Shown piece after piece: positions 17,809-25,856 of a stretch of DNA of 64,000 nt (its first letter is position 1; each line of letters begins with the position of its first letter). The notes beneath the pieces are model-generated. The model ran no database searches. It saw only the letters and a list, made by a program, of their open reading frames with translations, and was not told the DNA's origin. The position numbers were made by a program, and so were the translations under genes. Origin of the DNA: Pseudoalteromonas sp. GCY (lineage in GTDB: Bacteria > Pseudomonadota > Gammaproteobacteria > Enterobacterales > Alteromonadaceae); contig NZ_CP068023.1 of NCBI RefSeq assembly GCF_016695175.1, positions 1,352,501 to 1,416,500 of the forward strand. Reading direction: 5' to 3'.

Positions 17809-18092
17809 AGAAGGTCTCCTTCTGGCTTTTTAAATAATAAAACATGTGTGTCGGTTTCTTTCAGCGTCGCCACATCGTTGTAGATACTTTCGTGGGTTAA
17901 ATCGTCTAGACTGGTGATCTCTTCTGTTCCGGGCTTATCGCCGATGATCATAGCAGGCTTAACTAGGGCATCATGTTTTATCAATGCCAGGATTTGACCG
18001 CATCCTCCGCCACTGCCAAAAATAACATACGGCTCTGTTGCCAGATTGTGCTTGTGATATTGTTCGAAAAACCGGGCTTTTATTTCACTCAT
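17805..18092 (-). CDS. small Rossmann-like protein (95 aa), possible domain remnant
   Basis: 95 residues with EPYVIFGSGGGCGQILALIKHD and MIIGDKPGTEEITSLDDL. The glycine-rich loop and following strand resemble the first 90 residues of the TylF-like protein encoded just downstream (VIIFGTGKGGQ, LMDNN, PDTLSSL). It looks like a free-standing copy of that N-terminal domain, either a partial duplication or the truncated front of a lost gene. Translationally coupled to the TylF-like gene. No catalytic domain is present; the function is unknown. Confidence 0.6.
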   Translation of the reverse strand: MSEIKARFFEQYHKHNLATEPYVIFGSGGGCGQILALIKHDALVKPAMIIGDKPGTEEITSLDDLTHESIYNDVATLKETDTHVLLFKKPEGDLL

Positions 18093-18211
18093 TGGGACTT
18101 CCTAGGTCAGTTAAGCTGGAACATTATTGATTCATATCGCTATGTAATATATTGAAGCAACTTGCAAATTTCTTGTCTGTTCATTCATATTTGCCCCTAG
18201 TTACACCGTTT

Positions 18212-19246
18212 CTATTCCATCCTAATTACTGCGCGGATAATTTTTTTGTTTGCTAAGTCGTCCAGAGCGTCGTTGATCTGGTCGAGCTCATAAGTTTTAC
18301 TGATCAAAGAGTGCAGATCCAGCTTATTTTGTTTGAATAATTCGACAAAGATAGGAATGTCTTTGTCTGGCTGACTTCCGCCTCCCCAGCTGCCACGAAG
18401 AGACTTGCCACGATGAAAAGCATGTGGCTCTAGCTGGATTTTCAGCTCATTACTAGGGTGAGAGGCAAAGACGCACTGACCGCCTCCATCTCTTACAGAT
18501 TCAAAAGCTTGCTCTATGGTGGTTGTGGTCCCGCCGGCTTCCAGACTGTAGTCAACGCCCAGGCCTTCAGTGATGTCATAGATGGCACTGACAGGGTCTG
18601 AATTGGTGGCATTGATTGTGTGTGAGGCACCCAGCTGCCTGGCGATGGCGAGTTTCTCTTCGCTGACATCGACGGCGATTAGTTTAGTTGGGTCGCTCAG
18701 CTTGGCGGCGAGCAATGCACTCATGCCGATCCCGCCAAGTCCAAAAATGGCCAGAGTCTTCTCAGTCTCTGGCTTCAGTTCGTTGAATACCAGGCCAAGC
18801 CCCGTGGGTAAGGCGCAGCCAAGTAGTATGGCGAGTTTATCCGGAAAACCTTCAGGGAGCTTAACAACCCGGTTTTCAGCGACTATGGTTTGCTCGCATA
18901 GCGTCGTCGCGCTCCCCGAGTTAATGAGGTATCCATCATGTGGATATTTTCCACCCGGAGCATCCTGACCTTCACCTTTGATCCAACCTATTACGACTTT
19001 GTCGCCGACCTGTACTTTGGTGACGCCGTCACCCACCGCCTCGACAATACCAACACCTTCATGTCCAAGCAGGTGGGGCAGATATTTGTCTTCACCACGA
19101 CCACCATTGACTTCCATCAACTGGGAATGACACAAGCCGCTGTAGAGAATTTTGACCTGTACCTGGCCTGTGATAAGCGCCGGCAGTTGAATGTTGTCAA
19201 CTATTTTAAGAGGCTGACCTGTTTCAAATAGTACTGCTGCTTTCAT
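18212..19246 (-). CDS. medium-chain zinc-type alcohol dehydrogenase
   Basis: 344 residues. The GroES-like part has YSGLCHSQLMEVNGG and HLLGHEGVGIVEAVGDGVTKVQVGDKVVIGW (catalytic zinc Cys and His-Glu), then GCALPTGLGLVFNEL. The Rossmann part has LAIFGLGGIGMSALLAAKL and AVDVSEEKLAIARQLGA. The four-cysteine structural zinc loop of liver-type enzymes is missing. Next to sugar-phosphate genes it probably oxidises or reduces a sugar or polyol. It is the last gene of the run that starts at 25774. A gap of 119 bases separates it from the gene after it. Confidence 0.88.
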   Translation of the reverse strand: MKAAVLFETGQPLKIVDNIQLPALITGQVQVKILYSGLCHSQLMEVNGGRGEDKYLPHLLGHEGVGIVEAVGDGVTKVQVGDKVVIGWIKGEGQDAPGGKYPHDGYLINSGSATTLCEQTIVAENRVVKLPEGFPDKLAILLGCALPTGLGLVFNELKPETEKTLAIFGLGGIGMSALLAAKLSDPTKLIAVDVSEEKLAIARQLGASHTINATNSDPVSAIYDITEGLGVDYSLEAGGTTTTIEQAFESVRDGGGQCVFASHPSNELKIQLEPHAFHRGKSLRGSWGGGSQPDKDIPIFVELFKQNKLDLHSLISKTYELDQINDALDDLANKKIIRAVIRME

Positions 19247-19247
19247 T

Positions 19248-20252
19248 CTAGTTGTCTCTTAATTGGGTTTGTAACGCATGCATTTTATCGTTAATTTGAG
19301 CAAAGTAGCGTTGACTCTTGTCAAGTTGCTGCGCCTGCATGTGTTGTAATTTTGCATTTCTTTCTTCTAAGCAAGAAATGTTCCAGGAAAACAGTCTTCT
19401 GGCCTGAACATCAGGTAAAAACTCGTTGAGCATGATTAAGCACCACTTGAGCTGTGTGAGCTCAAAGACGCACTTTAGAGTGTTCGGAGCGGATGCTTGT
19501 GCTGCGAATAAAGGCGAGCGCAAAAACTGTGGTAAGTAAGACAGTGACACGGGCAGGGCTGGCTGGGCAAAAAAGTCGCATAGCAGCTTCCAGGCACTGT
19601 CATTTCCAGCATATTCGAAATCAATAAAATACACTTCATCGCGATATTTCAGTGCGTTATGAAAGCCAAAGTCAGAGGGAGAGACCACGTCCTTTGGACA
19701 GGGCTGTTGCCAGTCTATACCGGGTGTTGTGCTGATAACTCTGGTGCGTAGTTCTATTGCTGTCAACAGAATATTGAGTTCAACGTTGTCACGCAGACAT
19801 TCGAATCGTGAAAGACGCAGTGTGACTAATTGAATAAAGTCTTCCAGTTTAGCCGGGCTATCCGCAGCTGCATTGAGCGCCGTGCGTTCAACCTGATGGC
19901 TGTTGATGGCTGCAATGAAATTGTATGCTGCACTGACATCCTGCGCTGTGACTGTTTTAAAGGCGCTGCCGTCGATAAACTCGTATACGGCAGACAAGGT
20001 GTTTGCACAATAACTAACAGGCCGGGCTATTTGTGAGATGCCAGCTTTGTGTAGCTGCTGACTAAACTGAAATTCATTGTAAAGCTTGTCTAATGCCCGT
20101 GCGCCAGGCGCAAAGCATTTCAGAAAATAGGCTTTGTTATCTGAAAAGAGCTTATGCCCCTGATTATTTGCCCCCTGAGGTAAGCCGGAACTGCGCCAGT
20201 GGGTTTGCCCCAGAGTAGATGAGATAAAGTCTGTTAGTTCAGCTGAGAACAT
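19248..20252 (-). CDS. phosphotransferase (aminoglycoside/choline-kinase family)
   Basis: 334 residues from ATG 20252; a longer in-frame start at 20276 overlaps the upstream gene further. The kinase-like core is visible: KLFSDNKAYFLKCFAPG (ATP-binding lysine region), AVYEFIDGSAF (hinge), SPSDFGFHNAL (catalytic Asp loop) and YFIDFEYAGND (metal-binding Asp). The last 90 residues are helical and Gln-rich. It should phosphorylate a small hydroxylated molecule. Beside a HAD phosphatase and a split transketolase this is probably a sugar or polyol. The stop is 2 bases upstream of the alcohol dehydrogenase start. Confidence 0.78.
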   Translation of the reverse strand: MFSAELTDFISSTLGQTHWRSSGLPQGANNQGHKLFSDNKAYFLKCFAPGARALDKLYNEFQFSQQLHKAGISQIARPVSYCANTLSAVYEFIDGSAFKTVTAQDVSAAYNFIAAINSHQVERTALNAAADSPAKLEDFIQLVTLRLSRFECLRDNVELNILLTAIELRTRVISTTPGIDWQQPCPKDVVSPSDFGFHNALKYRDEVYFIDFEYAGNDSAWKLLCDFFAQPALPVSLSYLPQFLRSPLFAAQASAPNTLKCVFELTQLKWCLIMLNEFLPDVQARRLFSWNISCLEERNAKLQHMQAQQLDKSQRYFAQINDKMHALQTQLRDN

Positions 20253-20842
20253 AGCCAGGCATCCAATGCTTGCCAATGGTTAATTTGCGGGCCTTTGAAC
20301 TCTTGAAGTGCATTGGGTGCAAACAACAGCCCCTGACACTGTGCTGGAAAATCGCTATGAGTCAGAATATTGGGCAGATCATCAATAAACACGTCACACT
20401 TAAGCTGTGAGATACGTGCAACCTTTTGTGCTTTGGTCTCGTTAAAAAAGACCAAATCAGAGTCAATGGGCGCATCGACTGATCCGATAAAACCGTGGCT
20501 GAGGAGCCACTGTGTGGCTGCGTCATAAAAGTCTACACGTTCCCCAATAATCGGATACTTAGTTTTATGCGACACGATGGCCAGTCGATGTCCTTGTGCA
20601 TGAAGTCGTTGCATTGCTTCTAATGCACCAGGATATGGACGTGCCTGCGTGATTTCTTTCCCGTAGACGATACCCTGTAACTCCGTCCATCTGGCTTCGT
20701 TGTCCTGGTCAATAAAATACTGTTTTACTTCATTTTTGCTTTGACCGACCGACTCTGGTAGCCAGCCAAGCGCACAACCGACGCGATAAAATACGCCGGT
20801 GTAGTCGGCAATGGTGTTATCAAAATCTATGCCTATGATCAC
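20234..20842 (-). CDS. HAD-family phosphatase
   Basis: 202 residues. Motif I is IGIDFDNTIADYTG near the N-terminus with the nucleophile and acid aspartates (DxDxT). Motif II is LAIVSHKTK and motif IV the later DVFIDDLPNIL. The insertion between motifs I and II is of subclass I type (helical). It probably dephosphorylates a sugar phosphate, with GmhB-like roles possible. It overlaps the transketolase C-subunit stop-to-start by four bases (ATGA) and the kinase by 19 bases. Confidence 0.85.
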   Translation of the reverse strand: MIIGIDFDNTIADYTGVFYRVGCALGWLPESVGQSKNEVKQYFIDQDNEARWTELQGIVYGKEITQARPYPGALEAMQRLHAQGHRLAIVSHKTKYPIIGERVDFYDAATQWLLSHGFIGSVDAPIDSDLVFFNETKAQKVARISQLKCDVFIDDLPNILTHSDFPAQCQGLLFAPNALQEFKGPQINHWQALDAWLCSQLN

Positions 20843-21759
20843 ACCACACCTCGCTCTGACAAGGTACTCATAATATCAGCAACAGTCAGGCCTGCTTTGG
20901 CCCTAGCATCTGCGGTGGAATGTACCTGATCGATAAAGCGGTCCGGGATCCCGAAACGGTGCACTCGTGGCCAGTTTGCTTGCTCACTAAAATACTCCAG
21001 CACAGCACTACCAAAGCCACCACTGACATTGTGTTCTTCGAGTGTTATCACATGGTCAAAACGGGTCATCGCATCGTTTAGGTAATCTTCGTCGAGCGGC
21101 TTAACTGTGTGAAAACTGACCAGCTCCGGTGATAATCCACGCTCGTTTAATACGCTCACTAATTCTTGTGCAAGAGGCATAATGGTACCAGTACTTAGCA
21201 CGGCAATGCGTTTACCTGGGCACATTACATGCACTTTACCGAAGGTAAGGGCTGGATTGCCCTCGTGGACTTCTGGCTCGTTTTTCTTACCAATTCTAAA
21301 GTAACAAGGGGCGTTAAGTTCTATCAGCTGCGGCATCAGTTGTTCTAACTCATAAGCGTCGGCTGGGCAAACGATATGCATGTTAGGTAGTGCACGCATC
21401 AGAGCAAGATCTTCGAATGAGTGATGAGTTGGGCCTAGGTTCGCATACGATAAACCGGAGCCGGTTCCGACGATGATCACAGGCTGATTCTGATAGGCAA
21501 TATCAATCTTTATTTGTTCAAAGTTTCGTGCGGTAGTAAACGGGGTGATAGTGTAGATGAAAGGCTTGTGTCCCATCATTGCACTGCCTGCCGCCATGGA
21601 TGCCATGTTTGCCTCGGCGATCCCAGCATTGATTGTACGGTCTTCGGCAAACTCTTTTAGCGGGTTGAATAATCGATTGCCGATATCAGCATAAAATAGT
21701 AAGAGAGACTCATCGTGCTTGGCAAGTTCAGTCAATACTCGTGCAAAAGCGTTTCTCAT
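20839..21759 (-). CDS. transketolase C-terminal subunit
   Basis: 306 residues covering the pyrimidine-binding and C-terminal domains of transketolase. AGIAEANMASMAAG carries the catalytic Glu that activates thiamine diphosphate. PFTTARNFEQIKIDIAYQNQPV, GPTHHSFEDLALMRALPN and VITLEEHNVSGGFGSAVLEYFSEQ are characteristic. Together with the gene upstream it forms a split transketolase of the kind found in secondary and surface-sugar clusters. It transfers a two-carbon ketol unit, so the pathway either builds sedoheptulose-type precursors or adds a two-carbon branch. ATGA overlaps on both sides. Confidence 0.9.
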   Translation of the reverse strand: MRNAFARVLTELAKHDESLLLFYADIGNRLFNPLKEFAEDRTINAGIAEANMASMAAGSAMMGHKPFIYTITPFTTARNFEQIKIDIAYQNQPVIIVGTGSGLSYANLGPTHHSFEDLALMRALPNMHIVCPADAYELEQLMPQLIELNAPCYFRIGKKNEPEVHEGNPALTFGKVHVMCPGKRIAVLSTGTIMPLAQELVSVLNERGLSPELVSFHTVKPLDEDYLNDAMTRFDHVITLEEHNVSGGFGSAVLEYFSEQANWPRVHRFGIPDRFIDQVHSTADARAKAGLTVADIMSTLSERGVV

Positions 21760-22559
21760 GATATTCCCAGTTCCTGTTTAGCCTGAGCAACTTCTTCTTC
21801 AGTTGGAATTCGGTAGTGCCAGTTGTTGTCGTTTTCCATAAATGACACGCCTTTTCCTTTAACGGTATCAGCGACTATGCACACTGGTTGTTGGATGGAC
21901 TTTGCGGTTTCCAAAGCCTGTTCCAGCGCACCAAGATCATGACCATCGACGCGCATTGTATGCCAGCCGAACGCACGCCATTTCTCTTCAAGCGGCTCTA
22001 GGTGCATAATTTCGGTACTTTCACCTGTGCCTTGTAGTTTGTTAAAGTCGACAATGGCAACTAGGTTACTTAAGCGTTTTCCGGCTGCAAACATTGCCGC
22101 CTCCCAGACCGTACCTTCATTGATCTCGCCGTCACCCATGAGCACATAAAAGCGGTTTTTAGCGCCTTGTAGTTGTTTGCTCAGAGCCATACCGGTTGCT
22201 AAAGATAAAGCGTGGCCCAGAGACCCCGAAACCGTTTCTACGCCTGCAGGGGCATGTATTCCGGGGTGCTCTTCAAACTGGCTGCCAGTCTGGCCATGTT
22301 CGTACAGCGCATTTGGAGAAACGTAATCACGATAGGCGAGAGTAGTGTACAGTGCACTGGCGGCATGCCCTTTACCAAGTAAAAAGTAATCGCGCTCAGG
22401 ATTAGCTGGGTTGTTGGGTGTGATATGCATTGTACGCCAATACAATACGGTCAGAATATCAACGCAGGACAAACAACTGCCTAGGTGTGGTGTTTTAGTC
22501 TGGCTGGATACGTCACACAGGGTGTAACGGATCTGCGCTGCGATGGAGTTCAGAGTCAT
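21756..22559 (-). CDS. transketolase N-terminal (thiamine diphosphate-binding) subunit
   Basis: 267 residues from ATG 22559; a longer frame to 22631 runs into the preceding gene. TPHLGSCLSCVDILTVLYW, LLGKGHAASALYTTLA and the ThDP motif GDGEINEGTVWEAAMFA...AIVDFNKLQGTG are all present. HPGIHAPAGVETVSGSLGHALSLATGMALS is the usual transketolase core. It is the partner of the C-terminal subunit encoded just downstream. The start is seven bases after the stop of a methyltransferase. Confidence 0.9.
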   Translation of the reverse strand: MTLNSIAAQIRYTLCDVSSQTKTPHLGSCLSCVDILTVLYWRTMHITPNNPANPERDYFLLGKGHAASALYTTLAYRDYVSPNALYEHGQTGSQFEEHPGIHAPAGVETVSGSLGHALSLATGMALSKQLQGAKNRFYVLMGDGEINEGTVWEAAMFAAGKRLSNLVAIVDFNKLQGTGESTEIMHLEPLEEKWRAFGWHTMRVDGHDLGALEQALETAKSIQQPVCIVADTVKGKGVSFMENDNNWHYRIPTEEEVAQAKQELGIS

Positions 22560-22566
22560 AATATGC

Positions 22567-23229
22567 CTATGGAATAAACCAATAAAAATCGCCAGTGTAA
22601 CCGTTGTCTTTGAAAAATTGTTTCCAATCATCCACGTGCATTATGGTTTTAGCTGTTAATGCCCACTCCATCATGCGCTCTTTTTCTTCTTCGTTGCGGT
22701 AGGCATCGACGGTGATAAAAGCTTTTCCTCGACTGACGCGTTCAATTTCGCGTAGCGCCATTGCGCACTCACTTTCCTCAAGGTTGTGGATAGTATTAAT
22801 AGACATCACAACATCAAAGGAATTATCTTCAAACGGTAAGGATTTAGCGTCACCTAATGTCAGTAAATCTTTGACTTCTTCTTTTGCATGTTCAAGTGCG
22901 TACTCTGATACATCCAAGCCACGTAATTTAATTCCAGGTATCAACTGTTGTAAGTCATAAAGCATAAAGCCTTTTGCACAGCCAACATCCAATAGACTAG
23001 AAGCTTTTGTGAGGCCAAAGTGAGATTGTAAATCTGGCACTACAGGTTGCCAAAAGCGAGGGAAATAATGAAAGCCACCGTAGCCATAGGTTCTGTCACC
23101 ATCAAAAAAGTCCTTGCCGTACTGCCTTGCGATCTCTCTGTCGGCATCCGTAATAACTTGTGCTCTACCTTTGGTGTCGCGCTTTGATTTGGGGTAGTTG
23201 CTAAGTAAATCTATTTCTTGTCCTAACAT
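22567..23229 (-). CDS. class I SAM-dependent methyltransferase
   Basis: 220 residues from ATG 23229. SSLLDVGCAKGFMLYDLQQL is motif I, RGLDVSEYALEHA the beta-2 acidic end, and SFDVVMSINTIHNLEESECAMALREIERVSRGKAFITVDAYR continues the Methyltransf_11 fold. The N-terminus names a substrate-binding cap rich in Tyr/Phe/Gly (YGKDFFDGDRTYGYGGFHYFPRFW). It probably methylates the sugar built by the neighbouring SDR and transketolase genes; inferred from context. Confidence 0.83.
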   Translation of the reverse strand: MLGQEIDLLSNYPKSKRDTKGRAQVITDADREIARQYGKDFFDGDRTYGYGGFHYFPRFWQPVVPDLQSHFGLTKASSLLDVGCAKGFMLYDLQQLIPGIKLRGLDVSEYALEHAKEEVKDLLTLGDAKSLPFEDNSFDVVMSINTIHNLEESECAMALREIERVSRGKAFITVDAYRNEEEKERMMEWALTAKTIMHVDDWKQFFKDNGYTGDFYWFIP

Positions 23230-23236
23230 GGGGTTC

Positions 23237-24226
23237 TCACGCCTTATGAATATAGTCATGGGGGAGGGTACTTAAAATGTCTTTGTAGTTTTTCACCCAA
23301 GCAATGGTTCGCTCTAATCCGTTTTCAAGCGATATTTGATCTTGCCAAGGGAGCTCTGAGCGAATTTTTTGCGTATCTAAGAGGTAAGCCGCATCTTTGC
23401 CAAGTCTATCTTCTGTGACTTCGCAGACCTGCTCAAAGGGAACATGCAACATATCGCAAATTAGCTCAACCAATGCTCTGATTGTGATCATTCTTTCGGT
23501 TGATATGTGGTAAATTTCCCCAAGTTTCCCATTATCACCGATAAGCTGTGTCGCGCTAGAAACATCATCAATGTGAATAAATGAGCGAGTAGAGTGGCCA
23601 CCGCCGTGCAGTGGTAACACTTTACCAAGCAATGCAAACAGTACCGTGCGTGGTATGATCCGATATAACTGTTGACCTTCGCCATACACATTAGCTGCAC
23701 GTGTAAATACCACAGGAAACTGATAGACATCCGCGAAAGTGTGCAAACTCATATCTGCTGCAGCACGTGAAACCGCATAAGGGGTGCTCGGGTGATAACT
23801 CTTATTCTCAGGTACTAAACCTTCGCAGCTACCATACACTTCGGGCGTTGAAATATGAATATAACGGTCTAATGAGTCGAGTTTGTTAAGCTCGTTGTGA
23901 AGCTTAATCGTTGAAACCGCATTGGTCATAAACCAATGCTCGGGATATTGCCAACTTTGGCCCACCATGCTTTGTGCCGCAAAGTTGTAGACTTGTTTTA
24001 TATTGTGCTTTTTTATCAGCTCGATAATCTCATCGAGATGATGGTTTAAGTCTAGCTGGTGAAATACAGGTTGGTTCGGTTGCCAGCGATAGGGCAACAA
24101 AGCGTCATTCGGTTCCTCAGAGCGGCTGACAGCGATTACCTGTTGTTCTTGTTTGAGCATGTGCGCGCAGAATGATGCGCCAGAAAATGAATTACTGCCA
24201 AGTACTAAAATAGGGGAGCTAGTCAT
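23237..24226 (-). CDS. NAD(P)-dependent sugar dehydratase/epimerase (GDP-mannose 4,6-dehydratase-like SDR) with Y-x3-R
   Basis: 329 residues of extended SDR type: VLGSNSFSGASFCAHML (modified GxxGxxG), NFAAQSMVGQSWQYPEHWFMTNAVST and STPEVYGSCEG, as in GDP-mannose 4,6-dehydratases. The active-site segment is TPYAVSRAAADMSL. Tyr150 is present but the lysine four residues later is Arg154 (codon at bases 23767-23765), a change at a residue normally invariant. It may be a binding or epimerase variant, or Arg may substitute. It overlaps the SIS gene by eight bases. Confidence 0.82.
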   Translation of the reverse strand: MTSSPILVLGSNSFSGASFCAHMLKQEQQVIAVSRSEEPNDALLPYRWQPNQPVFHQLDLNHHLDEIIELIKKHNIKQVYNFAAQSMVGQSWQYPEHWFMTNAVSTIKLHNELNKLDSLDRYIHISTPEVYGSCEGLVPENKSYHPSTPYAVSRAAADMSLHTFADVYQFPVVFTRAANVYGEGQQLYRIIPRTVLFALLGKVLPLHGGGHSTRSFIHIDDVSSATQLIGDNGKLGEIYHISTERMITIRALVELICDMLHVPFEQVCEVTEDRLGKDAAYLLDTQKIRSELPWQDQISLENGLERTIAWVKNYKDILSTLPHDYIHKA

Positions 24227-24830
24227 CTTTTAACTCCTGATATAAAGCTTTCATAAGAATATGTCCAATGACAACTTGGGTATCTTCGGAAATTTGCATA
24301 TCTTGAATATCAAAGTGAAACACCTGATCAAGCAAAGGCTTAGCCTTACCACCATCGAAACCTAATATCCCAACAGTCGTCATACCGAGGTTTTGTGCTT
24401 GTTCAATGGCATTGATAATGTTTCCAGAATTTCCGCTGCCAGAGAGTACTAACAAAATGTCGAGATGATTGGCTTTTACCTTCAGCTGATGAGCAAAAAT
24501 ATTGTCGTAACCAATATCATTGCCTAAACAGGTCAATACTGAGCTATTTGCAGCCAATGCTTCTACCTTAAGTGCGTTGCCTTTGGGACTGATACCAAAA
24601 GTAAAGTCATTTGCGAGGTGGATAGCATTTGCGGCTGAGCCGCCATTACCACACAAATACAAAGTACCTCCGTTATTTTTCATCTTAATTAAGGTATTGA
24701 CTAGCTGTCTTACTTTAACCCCGTCAAGGTTGCTCAGTACTTTGTGCAATGTCTCAACGTAGCTTTCAGTTAACGACACTATGGGGTCAATTGATGGTAA
24801 CGGAGTAATGATACTTTGTTGCTTAGTCAT
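24219..24830 (-). CDS. SIS-domain phosphosugar isomerase (GmhA-like)
   Basis: 203 residues from ATG 24830 (ATGA overlap with the upstream gene). GGTLYLCGNGGSAANAIHLANDF and LLVLSGSGNSGNIINAIEQAQNLG are the two Ser/Gly-rich phosphosugar loops of SIS isomerases, arranged as in GmhA, which converts sedoheptulose-7-phosphate to D-glycero-manno-heptose-7-phosphate. The split transketolase downstream could make a ketose phosphate substrate, and the reversed HldE-like enzyme could act afterwards. The heptose reading is inferred from this combination. Confidence 0.84.
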   Translation of the reverse strand: MTKQQSIITPLPSIDPIVSLTESYVETLHKVLSNLDGVKVRQLVNTLIKMKNNGGTLYLCGNGGSAANAIHLANDFTFGISPKGNALKVEALAANSSVLTCLGNDIGYDNIFAHQLKVKANHLDILLVLSGSGNSGNIINAIEQAQNLGMTTVGILGFDGGKAKPLLDQVFHFDIQDMQISEDTQVVIGHILMKALYQELKDD

Positions 24831-25774
24831 AATACTTCTCGCTGCATCCACTTAAGGTTATAGAAGCGATCTTCATTTTTTAACTGGCCTCTGCGATAGG
24901 CGTCGATCAGTTCTTCAATCGCTGTGGCAACATTTTTAGTGGGCTTAAATCCAGTCGCCAACAATTTATCCGAGTTGATGCGGTAACATCTTGGATCGTT
25001 CGATGGCGTCACTTCAATGTCGCAATCGACCTGAGCCTTTACCATATTGGCGATGTCCATAATGGAGATGTTTTCAAATCCTGCATTGAACACACCACTG
25101 GTTTTTTCGGGATGTTCCAACATATAAATATACAGGTCAGTAATATCATCGATATGGATATTTGGCCGCACCTGTGCGCCACCAAAGACCGTAATCTTGC
25201 CATTCTCTAGTGCTTGCATCGTCAACATATTGACGGATACGTCTAGACGCTGACGAGGAGATAAACCACAAACCGTGGCGGGTCGGACAATTTGTACGGT
25301 CATGTCATCGGCGTAGCTAAGTAGTACTCTTTCTGCGACCATTTTTGTCTTGTTGTACTCGGAAATAGGTTCTAACGTTAAGTCTTCAGTAACCTGATCT
25401 TCGTCTTTCACGCCATAAACACTTCCAGAAGAGGCATAGATAAACTGTTTGATACCAGCACGTTTCGCTTTGTCAGCAAGCTGCATTGTAGCGAGTGCAC
25501 TGACTTCCCAAGTTAGCTTAGGGTTTAAATCGCCACAAGGATCGTTAGCAATAGAAGCCAGATGAATGATGCTGTCAACAGTAGAGAGGTCTATATTTTC
25601 AGTTTGTCTAACATCACCTTTAATTACGGTGAGATTTTCATGTGGAGCCAAGAAATTCCCAAACCATTGGGTGTCCAGCGCGATAACTCGATATCCTTTA
25701 GCCAGCAACTTAGGAACAAGCACAGTTCCTTTATAGCCGGTAGCACCAGTAACTAATACGGTTTTTTTATTCAT
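24827..25774 (-). CDS. NAD-dependent epimerase/dehydratase (extended SDR)
   Basis: 315 residues. VLVTGATGYKGTVLVPKLL is the NAD-binding loop, IIHLASIANDPCGD the beta-4 region, YASSGSVYG the Ser of the triad and YNKTK the Tyr-x3-Lys. The C-terminal half resembles UDP-sugar epimerases. It is the first gene of a minus-strand run of nine genes down to 18212. A strong -24/-12 element lies 45 bases upstream (25819-25835). Substrate unknown. Confidence 0.86.
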   Translation of the reverse strand: MNKKTVLVTGATGYKGTVLVPKLLAKGYRVIALDTQWFGNFLAPHENLTVIKGDVRQTENIDLSTVDSIIHLASIANDPCGDLNPKLTWEVSALATMQLADKAKRAGIKQFIYASSGSVYGVKDEDQVTEDLTLEPISEYNKTKMVAERVLLSYADDMTVQIVRPATVCGLSPRQRLDVSVNMLTMQALENGKITVFGGAQVRPNIHIDDITDLYIYMLEHPEKTSGVFNAGFENISIMDIANMVKAQVDCDIEVTPSNDPRCYRINSDKLLATGFKPTKNVATAIEELIDAYRRGQLKNEDRFYNLKWMQREVL

Positions 25775-25818
25775 TTTTATCTCAACTATCTATTGTCAAT
25801 TCGTGCACTTATTCATTT

Positions 25819-25835
25819 CAGCAAAAATTAAGCCA
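25819..25835 (-). promoter_or_regulatory. sigma-54 promoter of the sugar operon beginning at 25774
   Basis: Minus strand TGGCTTAATTTTTGCTG: GG-N10-GC spacing is exact and the -12 box TTTGCT is ideal. Initiation near 25809 leaves a 35-base leader. It sits in the only sizeable gap (82 bases) on this side of the island. Confidence 0.68.
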
Positions 25836-25856
25836 GAGCTACACGCAGTGGACGAA

